In this document: positions 8,398 through 17,421 of the stretch, piece by piece
Numbering within the stretch: position 1 is the stretch's first letter
How the letters are laid out: the number at the start of each line of letters is the position of its first letter
Notes under the pieces: model-generated
What the model was told of the DNA's origin: nothing
What the model saw: the letters and a program-made list of their open reading frames with translations, nothing else
Database searches by the model: none
Position numbers and translations under genes: made by a program
Assembly (NCBI RefSeq): GCF_023028345.1
Contig: NZ_CP095487.1
Coordinates: 310,001-374,000 of the forward strand
DNA: 64,000 bases
Reading direction: 5' to 3'
From: Halorientalis marina
GTDB lineage: Archaea > Halobacteriota > Halobacteria > Halobacteriales > Haloarculaceae

Positions 8398-8544
8398 ATT
8401 CTTACACGGCGAATCCACGCGCTTAAGCCTTGCCAACCAGCCGAAAGCACTCCGATCACAACCGACGCGGAGTTTCTCGGTCGGGGGATCGCGGCCCCCG
8501 CTCGGCGCCGGGCGTTATTTCCCCCTCGACCGGCAAGAGAGGCC

Positions 8545-9150
8545 ATGAACGACAGGACCGACGAACTCCGTGACCTCTTCACCGAGGTCACCGGCGAGGA
8601 GACGGTCACGGAGTCCCAGAGCGACGACCGCGGGTCGCTCGCCGACGTCGACGAGGCGGCCGTCGACGACCGCGTCCGGTCGGTGATCGACCGCCTGCGC
8701 GACCACCACGACTTCGACACGTCCCTCGACGACGACGCGCTCGTCCGGGTCGTCCGCGCCGTCTACGACGGCGACGACGACGCGACCATCGCCGCCGACA
8801 TCGACGTCTCCCCCGAGGTCGTCTTCGCGGCCCGGATGGACCTCCACCTGCTCACCGACGACGACACCGATCTGCCCGTCCCGCTCGACGAGGTCCGGGC
8901 CGCCGTCGAGCGCGGGGACGCGGACCCCGAGGCGCTCGCCGACGATCTGGACGCCGACCCGGAGACCGTCGAACGGGCGCTTCGGGTCGCCCGCACGCAG
9001 GAGCGCATCCGGACCGTCAGCCGGCGGTTCAGAAGCGAGTTCGAGGACGCGCTCCCCGAAGCCGCGCTCGCCGTCTCGCTCACCGACTCGGTCACCGAGG
9101 ACGGACTGGACGAGGCCGCCGAGGACATCGAGACGGACACGCAGTTCTGA
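8545..9150 (+). CDS. Haloarchaeal protein resembling conditioned medium-induced protein 4
   Basis: A 201-residue, very acidic soluble protein. The N-terminus MNDRTDELRDLFTEVTGEETVTESQ and a middle part with helix-turn-helix-like repeats (DATIAADIDVSPEVVFAARMD, then DPEALADDLDADPETVERAL) resemble proteins annotated in haloarchaea as conditioned medium-induced protein 4. Their function is not established; the paired short HTH-like units suggest nucleic-acid binding or a regulatory role. The ATG at 8545 follows GGCAAGAGAGG. Longer in-frame upstream reading is antisense to the Fe-S gene and was rejected. Confidence 0.65.
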   Translation: MNDRTDELRDLFTEVTGEETVTESQSDDRGSLADVDEAAVDDRVRSVIDRLRDHHDFDTSLDDDALVRVVRAVYDGDDDATIAADIDVSPEVVFAARMDLHLLTDDDTDLPVPLDEVRAAVERGDADPEALADDLDADPETVERALRVARTQERIRTVSRRFRSEFEDALPEAALAVSLTDSVTEDGLDEAAEDIETDTQF

Positions 9151-9219
9151 CGCTCCCCCGCGGTCGCTCTCGTGGCCCTGGCCGAACGTTCAAATACCAG
9201 TCCGGGGCCACCTTGGTCC

Positions 9220-9873
9220 GTGCACACGTTCCGTGACCTGGAGACGGCGGCGTACTGCCCGCGGAAACTCTACTACCGGCGCCGCGCGGGGCCGCCGGAC
9301 GTGCCCGACGAGGTGGCCGCCTGCCGGAGCCTCGCGTTCGAGTACGAGCGCCTGCTCGCCGACGACGCGGCGCTCGTGGCCGCGCCCGTCGAGGTGTCGC
9401 CGACGACATTCCGCTCCCGCATCGGGTCGGCCAAGGCCCGACTGGACCGCTGGCCGGAACTCGCCGACCCGCCCGAACGTGAGCGGACCCTGACCGGCAG
9501 GGAGGCCCGCGGCGTCGCCCACAAGGTCCTCCACGACCCGCTCGCGCCCTCGCTCGTGTTCGCCGGCCGGCCGCCCGAGGAGGGCGTCTGGGAGCCACAG
9601 ACTGTCCGGCTGGTCGCGGCGGCCAAGGCCCTGGCCTGGGAACACGAGACGGCCGTCGAGCGCGCCTTCGCCGAGTACCCGGCCTACGGCGTCGTCCGTG
9701 TCGTCCCGCTGACGACCCGCCGGAAGGCCGCCTACCGCAAGGCCGTTCGGACGGCCGCGTCCGTCGACGGCCCGCCGGCCAGGACCGACGACGACGCCAA
9801 GTGTGCCCCCTGCGAGTTCCGCGAACAGTGTGGCGTGCGGACTCGCTCGCTCCGGTCGCTGCTGGGGTCATAA
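9220..9873 (+). CDS. Orphan Cas4-like (Dna2/PD-(D/E)XK family) protein
   Basis: A 217-residue protein with the cysteine layout of Cas4-type exonucleases. One N-terminal cysteine is in LETAAYCPRKLYYRR (near residue 12), and a C-terminal trio is in CAPCEFREQCG, together able to bind a 4Fe-4S cluster. Between them lies a RecB-like region containing GVWEPQTVRLVAAAKAL and a run of charged residues. No CRISPR array or other cas gene is in the window, so it is better read as a stand-alone repair or processing nuclease. The GTG at 9220 was chosen because the TATA-like TTCAAATA (9189-9196) lies 24-31 nt before it. An upstream ATG at 9172 would lie before that box. Confidence 0.7.
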   Translation: MHTFRDLETAAYCPRKLYYRRRAGPPDVPDEVAACRSLAFEYERLLADDAALVAAPVEVSPTTFRSRIGSAKARLDRWPELADPPERERTLTGREARGVAHKVLHDPLAPSLVFAGRPPEEGVWEPQTVRLVAAAKALAWEHETAVERAFAEYPAYGVVRVVPLTTRRKAAYRKAVRTAASVDGPPARTDDDAKCAPCEFREQCGVRTRSLRSLLGS

Positions 9874-9898
9874 GTCGCCCGAGCGCGTACGTGCGGGC

Positions 9899-10303
9899 AT
9901 GGACGTGTTCGTCTACGGGACGCTGACCGACGCGACCCAGGCCGCGGCGGTCCTCGACGACTTCAGGTACGTCGGGGCGGCGACGCTGTCGGGCCTCCAC
10001 CGCGTCGAGGGCCGATACCCGACGCTGGCGCCGGGCGGGAGCGTCGCGGGGCGGCTCCTTCGGACCGACGAGGTGGCGACGCTCGACCGATACGAGGGGG
10101 TCGACCGGGGGCTGTACGTGCGCGCCTCCGTCCCAATCACCGGAGTCGACAGCGACGCGGCCGACCACCCTGACGAGGCGGCAGTGTACGTGGGCGACCC
10201 CGACGCGCTGGACGCCGACGCGGACTGGCCCGGCGACGGCGACTTCGGCGCGCGCGTCCGTCGGTACCTCCGCGAGCAAGCCGTCCGGCTGACGCTCGAT
10301 TGA
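9899..10303 (+). CDS. Gamma-glutamylcyclotransferase-like (AIG2/GGCT fold) protein
   Basis: A 134-residue protein opening with MDVFVYGTLTD, the YGxL substrate-binding signature of the GGCT/AIG2 fold. LDRYEGVDRGLYVRA follows near residue 60 and matches the family's LDxxEG segment, whose acidic residue is catalytic. Family members cleave gamma-glutamylamines or glutathione-like compounds to 5-oxoproline, or act on related amide bonds; the substrate here cannot be told. Haloarchaea use gamma-glutamylcysteine as a thiol, which makes it a possible substrate. It starts 25 nt after the Cas4-like gene and is probably co-transcribed. Confidence 0.8.
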   Translation: MDVFVYGTLTDATQAAAVLDDFRYVGAATLSGLHRVEGRYPTLAPGGSVAGRLLRTDEVATLDRYEGVDRGLYVRASVPITGVDSDAADHPDEAAVYVGDPDALDADADWPGDGDFGARVRRYLREQAVRLTLD

Positions 10304-10546
10304 CGCCCGGACGACACGAGCCATTTATATAGCGAGACGGCTGTCGGCTGACCGTCTGACACTGGTCATATCACGCCCACTTCCTGTGATTCTCTCGAAC
10401 GGTTCGAGCACTGGGGTTTAAGTACGAGGGGTTGCCCAGTACCGATGCAGTCACACGCTCTTCCCCACTTTTGCTCGGCGGTCGCGTCGACGCCCGAAAG
10501 CGGCGCCGGAGTCAGACCTAACTCCACGGACGGGAAAGCCGCGTGT

Positions 10547-11758
10547 ATGCTCGACTACGAGGACGTGCTCGCGGCCCGGGAACGGGTCGCCGAGACCGCC
10601 CGCCACACGCCCCTGGAGTACTCGCATACCTTCTCGGCGCTGACGGGCGCGGAGATCCACCTGAAACTGGAGACGTTCCAGCGGACCGGTTCGTTCAAGA
10701 TCCGCGGCGCGACGAACAAGATCGCCACGCTCTCTGCAGCGGAACGCGAGGCGGGCGTCGTTACGGCGAGTGCGGGTAACCACGCCCAGGGGGTCGCACT
10801 CGCGGCCTCCCGCATCGGCGTCGACTCGAAGATCGTCATGCCCGAGGGCGCGCCCGTCTCGAAGGTGAAGGCGACGCGGAACTACGGTGCCGAGGTCGTC
10901 CTCCACGGCCGGGACTACGACGCCGCGGCCGAGCGCGCCCACGAGATCGAACGCGAGGAGGGCCGCACCTACGTCCACGCCTTCGACGACCCGCTCGTGA
11001 TGGCCGGCCAGGGAACCATCGGCCTGGAGATCGTCGACGACCTCCCGTCGGTCGACACCGTCGTCTGTGGCATCGGCGGCGGCGGCCTCGTCAGCGGCGT
11101 CGCCACGGCCGTCAAGGGCGCCGACCCCGACACCCGCGTCGTCGGCGTCCAGGCCGAGGGTGCGTCGAGCGTCGCCCCATCGCTCGAAAAGGGCGAGATC
11201 GTCGAGCGCGAGTCGGTCGACACCATCGCCGACGGGATCGCAACCCGGCGGGTCGGCGACGAGACCTTCCCGATCATCCGGGACCGCGTCGACGAGGTGG
11301 TGACCGTCGACGACTCCGAGATCGCCGTCGCCGTCACGAAACTGCTGGAACGCTCGAAGACCCTCGTCGAAGGTGCCGGTGCCGTCCCGCTGGCCGCCGT
11401 CCTCGAGGAGAAATTCGACTACGCCGACGACGAGGTGATCGTCCCCGGTCTCTGTGGCGGGAACATCGACCTGAACGTCCTGACGACCGTCATCCTCCGG
11501 GGCCTGGTCGAGACCGGGCGCTACCTCCGCCTGCGGACCGTCCTGACGGACCGACCGGGCGCGCTCGAGGAACTCACGGAGGTCCTCGCGGCGAACCGCG
11601 CGAACATCTACGCCATCCGCCACGACCGGACCTCCCGGAACGTGGCGATGAACGACGCCGAGGTGGAACTCGACCTCGAAACCCGGGGCCACGACCACGT
11701 CCAGCAGGTCCTCGACGCGCTCCACGACCACGGCTACGAGACCGAGGTGCTGGTGTGA
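10547..11758 (+). CDS. ilvA: Threonine ammonia-lyase (threonine deaminase) with ACT domain
   Basis: This PLP enzyme converts threonine to 2-oxobutanoate and ammonia, feeding isoleucine synthesis. The PLP lysine is K51 in GSFKIRGATNK, and the phosphate-binding loop is CGIGGGGLVSGV. A C-terminal ACT domain (about residues 325-400, RTVLTDRPGALEELTEVLA) suggests amino-acid feedback. At 403 residues the length suits archaeal homologues. I chose the ATG at 10547 because homology begins there. An in-frame ATG at 10445 would add 34 dissimilar residues. A TATA-like TTTAAGTA (10417-10424) sits just upstream of that earlier ATG, so the mRNA may carry a leader of about 100 nt. Confidence 0.93.
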   Translation: MLDYEDVLAARERVAETARHTPLEYSHTFSALTGAEIHLKLETFQRTGSFKIRGATNKIATLSAAEREAGVVTASAGNHAQGVALAASRIGVDSKIVMPEGAPVSKVKATRNYGAEVVLHGRDYDAAAERAHEIEREEGRTYVHAFDDPLVMAGQGTIGLEIVDDLPSVDTVVCGIGGGGLVSGVATAVKGADPDTRVVGVQAEGASSVAPSLEKGEIVERESVDTIADGIATRRVGDETFPIIRDRVDEVVTVDDSEIAVAVTKLLERSKTLVEGAGAVPLAAVLEEKFDYADDEVIVPGLCGGNIDLNVLTTVILRGLVETGRYLRLRTVLTDRPGALEELTEVLAANRANIYAIRHDRTSRNVAMNDAEVELDLETRGHDHVQQVLDALHDHGYETEVLV

Positions 11759-11767
11759 CGGCGACCG

Positions 11768-12727
11768 TTACAACTCGTCGAGGAACGCTTCGGCGCGCTC
11801 CTCACCATCGGTGATCAGGTCCTCGATGAACGACGGCGACCGATCGAGCTTGGAGGCGTAGCCGAGTTCGCGGTCGAGGACGAGCCGCCGGACCGTCGTG
11901 TGCTTGTACTCCTCGTCGGGCAGGTGGCCCTGGTCGACCCAGTCGTTGACGCGCTCGACGAGGTGGAGTTCCTGGTTGAGCGAGAGGTTCCCGGCGAGTT
12001 CGTTGCGCCGGTCGGTGATCGCCCGGAGCGACCGTGGCTGGCCGTCGCGGGTCTGTGGATTGACCTGGACGAGCCACAGCTCGTCGGGTTTCCGCTCGGA
12101 CGGGACGTGGAAGTGGTCCCGGATCGGGGGGTTCTGCGAGAGCAGGCCATCCCAGTGGTAGTCGCCGTCGATCTCGACGGCCTCGAACAGCTCCGGCACG
12201 GCCGCGGACGCGAGGACGGCGTCGGCGGTCACCGCCCCGTCGACGAACGTCTCGAAGGTCCCCGCCGTGATATCGACGGCGCCGACGACCAGCCGCGGCG
12301 CGTCGTCGGTCGCCAGCCGCGGGATGCTCTCGAAGTCGATGTGCGCTTCGAGCGTCCGGCGCAGTTGCCGCTGGCCCCAGTCGTCGAACGGGTGCTGGTG
12401 CGGCGTCACCTCTGGGAACGGGACGCCCATATCCTCCATGCGAGCCCCCCACACGACGGCGGCGTTCGTGGCGGTGTCCGCCGGCGACCGGGCGGCGATG
12501 TCCGCCCAGAGGTCCGCGATGACCGCCGGCGCGCTCGTCTCCCCCGAGCGCAGCCCGTACCAGCCGGCCGTCGCCGTGACCGCCCCGCCGGAGGTCCCGC
12601 TCATCCCCACCAGGTCGTACCCGCGCTCCGCGACCGCCGGCAGCAACTGCCGCAGGACGCCCGCCGTGAACGCCGTGTGGCTCCCACCACCCTGACACGC
12701 GATCGCCACCTTCGGATCGTCGGCCAT
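11768..12727 (-). CDS. Patatin-like phospholipase family protein
   Basis: A 319-residue patatin-fold acyl hydrolase. Visible motifs are the oxyanion loop QGGGSHTAF near residues 13-21, the nucleophile elbow GMSGTSGGA (GxSxG) near 41-49, and the catalytic aspartate in WDGLLSQNP near 195. Members cleave acyl esters of lipids. Haloarchaeal membranes have ether lipids, so the real substrate could be another ester; this is inference. The ATG at 12727 was chosen because the motif-bearing sequence MADDPKVAIACQ starts there. It converges with ilvA at a 9-nt gap and diverges from ridA over 97 nt. Confidence 0.87.
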   Translation of the reverse strand: MADDPKVAIACQGGGSHTAFTAGVLRQLLPAVAERGYDLVGMSGTSGGAVTATAGWYGLRSGETSAPAVIADLWADIAARSPADTATNAAVVWGARMEDMGVPFPEVTPHQHPFDDWGQRQLRRTLEAHIDFESIPRLATDDAPRLVVGAVDITAGTFETFVDGAVTADAVLASAAVPELFEAVEIDGDYHWDGLLSQNPPIRDHFHVPSERKPDELWLVQVNPQTRDGQPRSLRAITDRRNELAGNLSLNQELHLVERVNDWVDQGHLPDEEYKHTTVRRLVLDRELGYASKLDRSPSFIEDLITDGEERAEAFLDEL

Positions 12728-12824
12728 GTCCGACCCGGCGCGGCCCGGCCCCGTAAACGCTCCGCCACTTGCTGGCGTCCGCTCGGTCACCGAGTTTTAA
12801 GCCCGTCCCGCCCGCCTCGTCGGT

Positions 12825-13201
<377 letters not shown>

Positions 13202-13202
<1 letters not shown>

Positions 13203-13405
13203 TGGACCCGCAACTCCGACGGAGCGCCCTCTGGGGGCTGATCGGCGGCCTCTCGTTTCTGGTGCTCCTCCAGGGCTACGAACTGGTGACGACCGAGCGC
13301 GTCGACTGGCTCGTGAAACTCGGCGTGGCCGGCGTGGTCGTCGTCGGCGCCACAGCCCTGACCTACGCCGCCGCCCGCCGACCGACCCGAAACGAACAAG
13401 CTTAA
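13202..13405 (+). CDS. Small two-span membrane protein
   Basis: A 67-residue protein with two hydrophobic spans (about residues 9-25 and 37-56), a short basic N-terminus and a basic tail. Its ATG shares one base with the RidA stop (TGATG), so it is almost certainly translated from the ridA mRNA. A GTG three bases upstream is an alternative start. I do not recognise a family. The tRNA-Ser promoter overlaps its last codons. Confidence 0.6.
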
Positions 13406-13432
13406 ACGCGAACCACGGATAGTCCGAATCGA

Positions 13433-13514
13433 GCCAGGATGGCCGAACGGTAAGGCGCACGCCTGGAAAGCGTGTTCCCTTTCGGGATTCTGGGTTCAAA
13501 TCCCAGTCCTGGCG
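13433..13514 (+). tRNA. tRNA-Ser (GGA anticodon)
   Basis: An 82-nt class II tRNA. The acceptor stem is GCCAGGA (13433-13439) with TCCTGGC (13507-13513), and the discriminator is G. The anticodon arm is CACGC-CTGGAAA-GCGTG, giving anticodon GGA. A long variable arm typical of serine tRNAs follows, then the T-arm CTGGG-TTCAAAT-CCCAG. No CCA is encoded. A TATA-like GCTTAAAC (13400-13407) sits about 27 nt upstream, overlapping the end of the preceding gene. It is followed at once by a pyrimidine/T-rich stretch that begins gene-end repeat copy 2. Confidence 0.97.
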
Positions 13515-13690
13515 CTCCACCTTTTTCCTCGTCGGGTCTCCTCGCGAGCCGGTGGCTCGCTGCGGGAACCCTCCTCGCAAAAACGTGGGCGAAAAAGGCC
13601 GAACGCGAGCCGACGGCTCGCGTTCGGTGCGATGTACCAGTGCTACCGCTCCACGTCCGCAACTGCACAGCTATCGCCCTGTACCGTGCC
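13515..13690 (+). repeat. Gene-end repeat copy 2 (after tRNA-Ser)
   Basis: It begins directly after the tRNA with CTCCACCTTTTTCC, then CTCGTCGGG, a GC-rich palindromic part, GCAAAAACGTGGGCGAAAAA and a 13-bp hairpin (13599-13611 with 13615-13627) that is almost identical to that of copy 1. Positions 13589-13690 are an inverted copy of 5971-6071. A 29-nt unit (13662-13690) is repeated imperfectly at 13702-13730. The following bases to 13756 show no gene. Confidence 0.75.
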
Positions 13691-13756
13691 ATCTCCGCTA
13701 CCACACAGCCACCGCTCCGTACTGTGCCGTGACCGCACGTGCTCGTGGGCCGAGGT

Positions 13757-14116
13757 TCATTTCCGTACCCGCGACCACAGCAGGAAGCCGGCGGCGAACA
13801 GGCCGGCGCCGAGGCCGGCACCGAGCGCCCCCTGAACGCCCCCGCCCAGGTACGTCGTCCCGACGAGCGCGCCCAGCCCACCCCCGAGGCCCGCGCCCAT
13901 GCTGGCGCGCCGCTGTTCGTCGGGGGAAACCCACAGCACCCAGCCGACGCCACAACAGCCCAGCACGACCAGCAGGAATCCCTGGAGGAGGGGACTTACC
14001 GACGCCGACACGACGTTCGGGACGCTCCCGACGACGACCGCGCCGCCGACGACGAGCGCGAGCAACACCGCGAACTCGACGAGTGGTTGCTGGAGGGGCG
14101 CACGGTTCGGGGCCAT
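13757..14116 (-). CDS. Small integral membrane protein
   Basis: A 119-residue protein with four likely membrane spans (about residues 14-33, 42-62, 73-90 and 92-112) joined by short Gly-rich loops, and a basic C-terminus SRVRK. The ATG at 14116 was chosen over one 15 nt upstream because the hydrophilic head MAPNRAPLQQ suits a start before span 1. I do not recognise a family. It stands alone and converges with the tRNA-Ser/repeat region. Confidence 0.6.
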   Translation of the reverse strand: MAPNRAPLQQPLVEFAVLLALVVGGAVVVGSVPNVVSASVSPLLQGFLLVVLGCCGVGWVLWVSPDEQRRASMGAGLGGGLGALVGTTYLGGGVQGALGAGLGAGLFAAGFLLWSRVRK

Positions 14117-14268
14117 GTGCGTTCGTGGCACGACCTGTCACTAACTGTTGACGGTTTCTGCTTCCTGTCGCGTGGTCGGTCTCCCCTGCCGGCGCCCCGC
14201 GGTTTCCGGTCCGCATGATAGCAAGTGTCCCACAGATTTAACAAACGATTGCGACGAACCCAACTGAC

Positions 14269-15090
14269 ATGGGAATCTTCGCACGGCTCAAGATGGGCTG
14301 GAATCTGTCGATGGACAGCCTCCAGGTCCTCCGTGAGCACCCACAAATGGCCCTGTTCCCGCTCGTGAGCGGGGTGGCGGGGCTCGTGTACATCGCCCTC
14401 CTGTTCGGCGGGTCGTTCGTCCTCGGCCTGTTCGAGGGACAGACCTCCTACGCCGTCCTCTTCCTGCTGTACCTTGGGTCGGCGTTCATCGCCGCGTTCT
14501 TCAACGCGGGGTTGGTCTACAGCGCCCGGCAGGCCTTCCAGGGGGAGACACCGACGCTGAAGGCGGGGCTCGCCGAGGCCTGGCGACACAAGGCCCCGCT
14601 GTTCGCCTGGGCGGTCATCTCCGCCGTCGTCGGGATGCTCATCCGGGCCATCGAACAGCAGGACAGCATCGTCGCGGACATCGTGGCGGTCGTGTTCAGC
14701 GCCGCCTGGTCGATCATCACCTACTTCATCATCCCGGTGATCGTCTTCGAGGACCAGTCCGTTACGGGAATGTTCAAGCGCAGCGGCGAGACGTTCAAGA
14801 ACACCTGGGGCGAGACAGCGGGGGCGAGCTTCGGCGTCGGCCTCGTCAGCATCGTCTTCATGCTGATCGGCCTCGCTATCGCCGCGGTCGTCTTCTTCAC
14901 GCTGGGCGGGTTCGGCGGCGGTGTCGGCTTCTTCGTCGCGGTGGCGATCGCCGGGATCGTCCTCCTCGCGGCCTTCCTGCTCAGTTCGGCGCTGGGCGCG
15001 GTCGCGAAGACGGCGCTGTACGTCTACGCGACGGAAGGTCGGCGTCCCGCGGGCTTCGAGAACGTCGACTTCGAGCGCGGCGCGCGCTGA
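14269..15090 (+). CDS. DUF6159 family membrane protein
   Basis: A 273-residue polytopic membrane protein with about six spans (near residues 30-52, 58-85, 110-128, 135-158, 180-212 and 218-245). The amphipathic head FARLKMGWNLSMDSLQVLREHPQ and the gating-like middle FKRSGETFKNTWGET resemble DUF6159 proteins, whose function is unknown. The ATG at 14269 is supported by a TATA-like GATTTAAC (14235-14242) 27-34 nt upstream. The next gene follows after 66 nt and may be co-transcribed. Confidence 0.75.
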   Translation: MGIFARLKMGWNLSMDSLQVLREHPQMALFPLVSGVAGLVYIALLFGGSFVLGLFEGQTSYAVLFLLYLGSAFIAAFFNAGLVYSARQAFQGETPTLKAGLAEAWRHKAPLFAWAVISAVVGMLIRAIEQQDSIVADIVAVVFSAAWSIITYFIIPVIVFEDQSVTGMFKRSGETFKNTWGETAGASFGVGLVSIVFMLIGLAIAAVVFFTLGGFGGGVGFFVAVAIAGIVLLAAFLLSSALGAVAKTALYVYATEGRRPAGFENVDFERGAR

Positions 15091-15156
15091 CGGCGGGACG
15101 CGGGCGGCGGACTGCCGACCCGCGATTTCTTGTAGGCGGGCCGTGATGTCCCGGTC

Positions 15157-15552
15157 ATGACCGACGAGCGCCGGGCGAACTACGCGCTGATCGACTTCCG
15201 GGAACACCTCGGCAAGGACGAAGACGCCCTCGACGTCCCGTGGGCCGAGTTCGTCGGGAACACGACCTCGACGGGGACGTTCTCGGTTCCGACCGACGAC
15301 CCGACCGACGCCTACGTCCAGTTGCAGGCCTACGACGTCCAGGCCTACGGCCACGAGATCGTCGTCAACGGCGACTCGCTGTCGGGCTTCGACGTGCCCC
15401 CCAACGACGGCTGGCAGTACTGGATGGACACCCTCTCCGGGGCCAACCTCGTCGCGGGCGACAACGAGATCGAAATTCACCGCGACCCGAGCACCCTCGA
15501 CGAGTTCGTCGTCGGCACCGTCACCGTCCACTGGCGCGAACCCGTCGACTGA
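15157..15552 (+). CDS. Conserved-type haloarchaeal protein of unknown function
   Basis: A 131-residue acidic protein predicted to be mainly beta-strand, with many aromatic residues (YVQLQAYDVQAYGHEIVVNG, then GWQYWMDTL) and no Cys, signal peptide or membrane span. The pattern suggests a jelly-roll or carbohydrate-binding-like fold, but this is a guess and no catalytic residues stand out. It ends 189 nt before the thermosome gene. A TATA-like TATATAAAT lies at 15555-15563, just past its stop. Confidence 0.6.
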   Translation: MTDERRANYALIDFREHLGKDEDALDVPWAEFVGNTTSTGTFSVPTDDPTDAYVQLQAYDVQAYGHEIVVNGDSLSGFDVPPNDGWQYWMDTLSGANLVAGDNEIEIHRDPSTLDEFVVGTVTVHWREPVD

Positions 15553-15703
15553 TCCTATATAAATGCCTCCCGAGTCGGCGTCGTTCCGCCGCGTTTCGTC
15601 CAGCGTCGACTCCGGACCGTCCGCCCCGAATCCCCGTCCTGTCCGGAGGTTCGGCCGGCTTGCCGGTCGCGACAGGGAGTACCACGCTCGTGGCTGGATA
15701 GAT

Positions 15704-15739
15704 GGGTTTATATAGAAGCACTTTCAATCATTCGATTGA
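15704..15739 (+). promoter_or_regulatory. Thermosome promoter with inverted repeat
   Basis: GTTTATATAG (15704-15713) is a near-ideal haloarchaeal TATA box about 30 nt before the thermosome ATG. Between it and the start is an inverted repeat TCAATC-ATTC-GATTGA (15724-15739), overlapping the expected transcription start. Thermosome genes in haloarchaea are heat-induced, so the repeat is a plausible regulator site. A second TATA-like box lies upstream at 15555-15563. Confidence 0.6.
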
Positions 15740-15741
15740 TT

Positions 15742-17421
15742 ATGAGCCAGCAGCAGCGGATGCAAGGTCAGCCGATGATCATCATGGGCGAGGACGCCCA
15801 GCGGATGAAAGACAAGGACGCCCAGGAGCACAACATCGCGGCGGCCCGCGCGGTCGCGGAGTCCGTACAGTCGACACTCGGCCCGAAGGGGATGGACAAG
15901 ATGCTCGTCTCCTCGATGGGGTCGGTCACCGTCACGAACGACGGCGTGACCATCCTCCAGGAGATGGACATCGACAATCCGACGGCCGAGATGATCGTCG
16001 AGGTGGCCGAGACCCAGGAGAACGAGGCCGGTGACGGCACCACGACGGCCGTCGCCATCGCGGGCGAACTCCTCAAGCAGGCCGAGGAACTCCTCGAACA
16101 GGACATCCACCCGACGGCGATCATCCGCGGTTTCAACCTCGCGTCCGAGCGGGCTCGCGACGAGATCGACGACATCGCCATCGACGTCGACCGCGAGGAC
16201 GAGGACCTCCTCCGGAAGGTCGCCGAGACCTCGATGACCGGCAAAGGCGCCGAGCTCAACAAGGAACACCTCAGCCAGCTCATCGTCGACGCCATCCAGG
16301 CCGTCACCGTCGAGGCCGACGACGGCTCCTACATCCCCGACCTGGAGTTCCTCAACATCGAGACCCAGACCGGCGCCGCCGCCGGCGACTCCGAACTCCT
16401 CCACGGCGCTGTCATCGACAAGGACCCTGTCCACGAGGATATGCCCGTCGACCTCGAGGACGCGTCCGTCCTCTTGCTCGACCAGCCCGTCGAGGTCGAC
16501 GAGGCCGAGGCCGACGCCTCCCTGTCGGTCGACAGCCCCGACCAGCTCCAGCAGTTCATCGAGCAGGAAGAACAGCAGCTCCAGGAGAAGGTCGACAAGA
16601 TCGTCGAGACCGGCGCCGACGTGGTCTTCTGTCAGAAGGGCATCGACGACATGGCCCAGCACTACCTCGCCAAGGAGGGCGTGCTGGCCCTGCGCCGCGT
16701 GAAGAAATCCGATATGCAGTTCCTCGCCGAGGTACTCGGGGCCGGGATCGTCTCCGACCTCGACACCGCCGGCGCGGACGACCTCGGCACGGGCGACCTC
16801 TCCCGTGACGAGGAGGCCGAACTGTTCTACGTCGAGGGCGAGGACTCCCACGGCGTGACGCTGCTGCTCCGCGGCTCGACCGAGCACGTCGTCGACGAAC
16901 TCGAACGCGGCATCAACGACGCGCTCGACGTGGTCGCGTCGACGGTCTCCGACGGCCGCGTGCTGGCCGGCGGCGGTGCCGTCGAGGTCGAACTCGCCCG
17001 GCGGCTCCGTGACTACGCCGACTCCGTCGAGGGCCGCGAACAGCTGGCCGTCGAGGCCTTCGGCGACGCCGTCGAACTCGTCCCGCGCGTGCTCGCCGAG
17101 AACGCCGGACTCGACCCCATCGACACGCTGGTCGACCTGCGGGCGGCCCACGACGACGGCGACGTCACCGCCGGCCTGAACGTCTTCTCCGGCGACGTCG
17201 AGGACACCTACGAGAGCGGCGTCGTCGAGCCCGCTCACGCCAAAGAGCAGGCCATCTCCTCGGCTGCCGAGGCCGCGAATCTCGTGCTGAAGATCGACGA
17301 CATCATCTCCGCCGGTGACCTCTCGACCGAGGGCGACGGCGAGGAAGGCGGCCCCGGCGGCCCCGGTGGCGCCCCTGGCGGTATGGGCGGCATGGGCGGC
17401 GGCATGGGCGGCATGATGTAA
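15742..17421 (+). CDS. Thermosome subunit (group II chaperonin)
   Basis: This 559-residue subunit of the archaeal CCT-like chaperonin refolds proteins in a double-ring ATP-driven complex in the cytosol. It shows [11 protein letters not shown] near residues 45-55, the ATP-binding GDGTTTAV near 97-104, the apical domain in the middle and, near residue 410, the [17 protein letters not shown] segment. It ends in the Gly/Met-rich tail ([14 protein letters not shown]) typical of haloarchaeal Cct proteins. The ATG at 15742 follows directly after the TATA/inverted-repeat promoter. Haloarchaea have two or three paralogues, so I cannot assign alpha or beta. Confidence 0.96.
   Translation: MSQQQRMQGQPMIIMGEDAQRMKDKDAQEHNIAAARAVAESVQSTLGPKGMDKMLVSSMGSVTVTNDGVTILQEMDIDNPTAEMIVEVAETQENEAGDGTTTAVAIAGELLKQAEELLEQDIHPTAIIRGFNLASERARDEIDDIAIDVDREDEDLLRKVAETSMTGKGAELNKEHLSQLIVDAIQAVTVEADDGSYIPDLEFLNIETQTGAAAGDSELLHGAVIDKDPVHEDMPVDLEDASVLLLDQPVEVDEAEADASLSVDSPDQLQQFIEQEEQQLQEKVDKIVETGADVVFCQKGIDDMAQHYLAKEGVLALRRVKKSDMQFLAEVLGAGIVSDLDTAGADDLGTGDLSRDEEAELFYVEGEDSHGVTLLLRGSTEHVVDELERGINDALDVVASTVSDGRVLAGGGAVEVELARRLRDYADSVEGREQLAVEAFGDAVELVPRVLAENAGLDPIDTLVDLRAAHDDGDVTAGLNVFSGDVEDTYESGVVEPAHAKEQAISSAAEAANLVLKIDDIISAGDLSTEGDGEEGGPGGPGGAPGGMGGMGGGMGGMM

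Noticed and set aside
6691..8540. Long plus-strand frame through the Fe-S gene that joins the 8545 gene
   Set aside because: It is antisense to a gene with clear cluster motifs. Only the part from 8545 has its own start and protein-like sequence.
9220..9873. Reading the Cas4-like gene as part of a CRISPR system
   Set aside because: There is no repeat-spacer array and no other cas gene in the window.
10445..10546. 34-codon N-terminal extension of ilvA as coding sequence
   Set aside because: It is unlike any threonine deaminase N-terminus and has a different composition. Kept only as a possible leader.
13515..13756. Short frames in the region after tRNA-Ser
   Set aside because: They run through the repeat and its hairpins and differ entirely between repeat copies.
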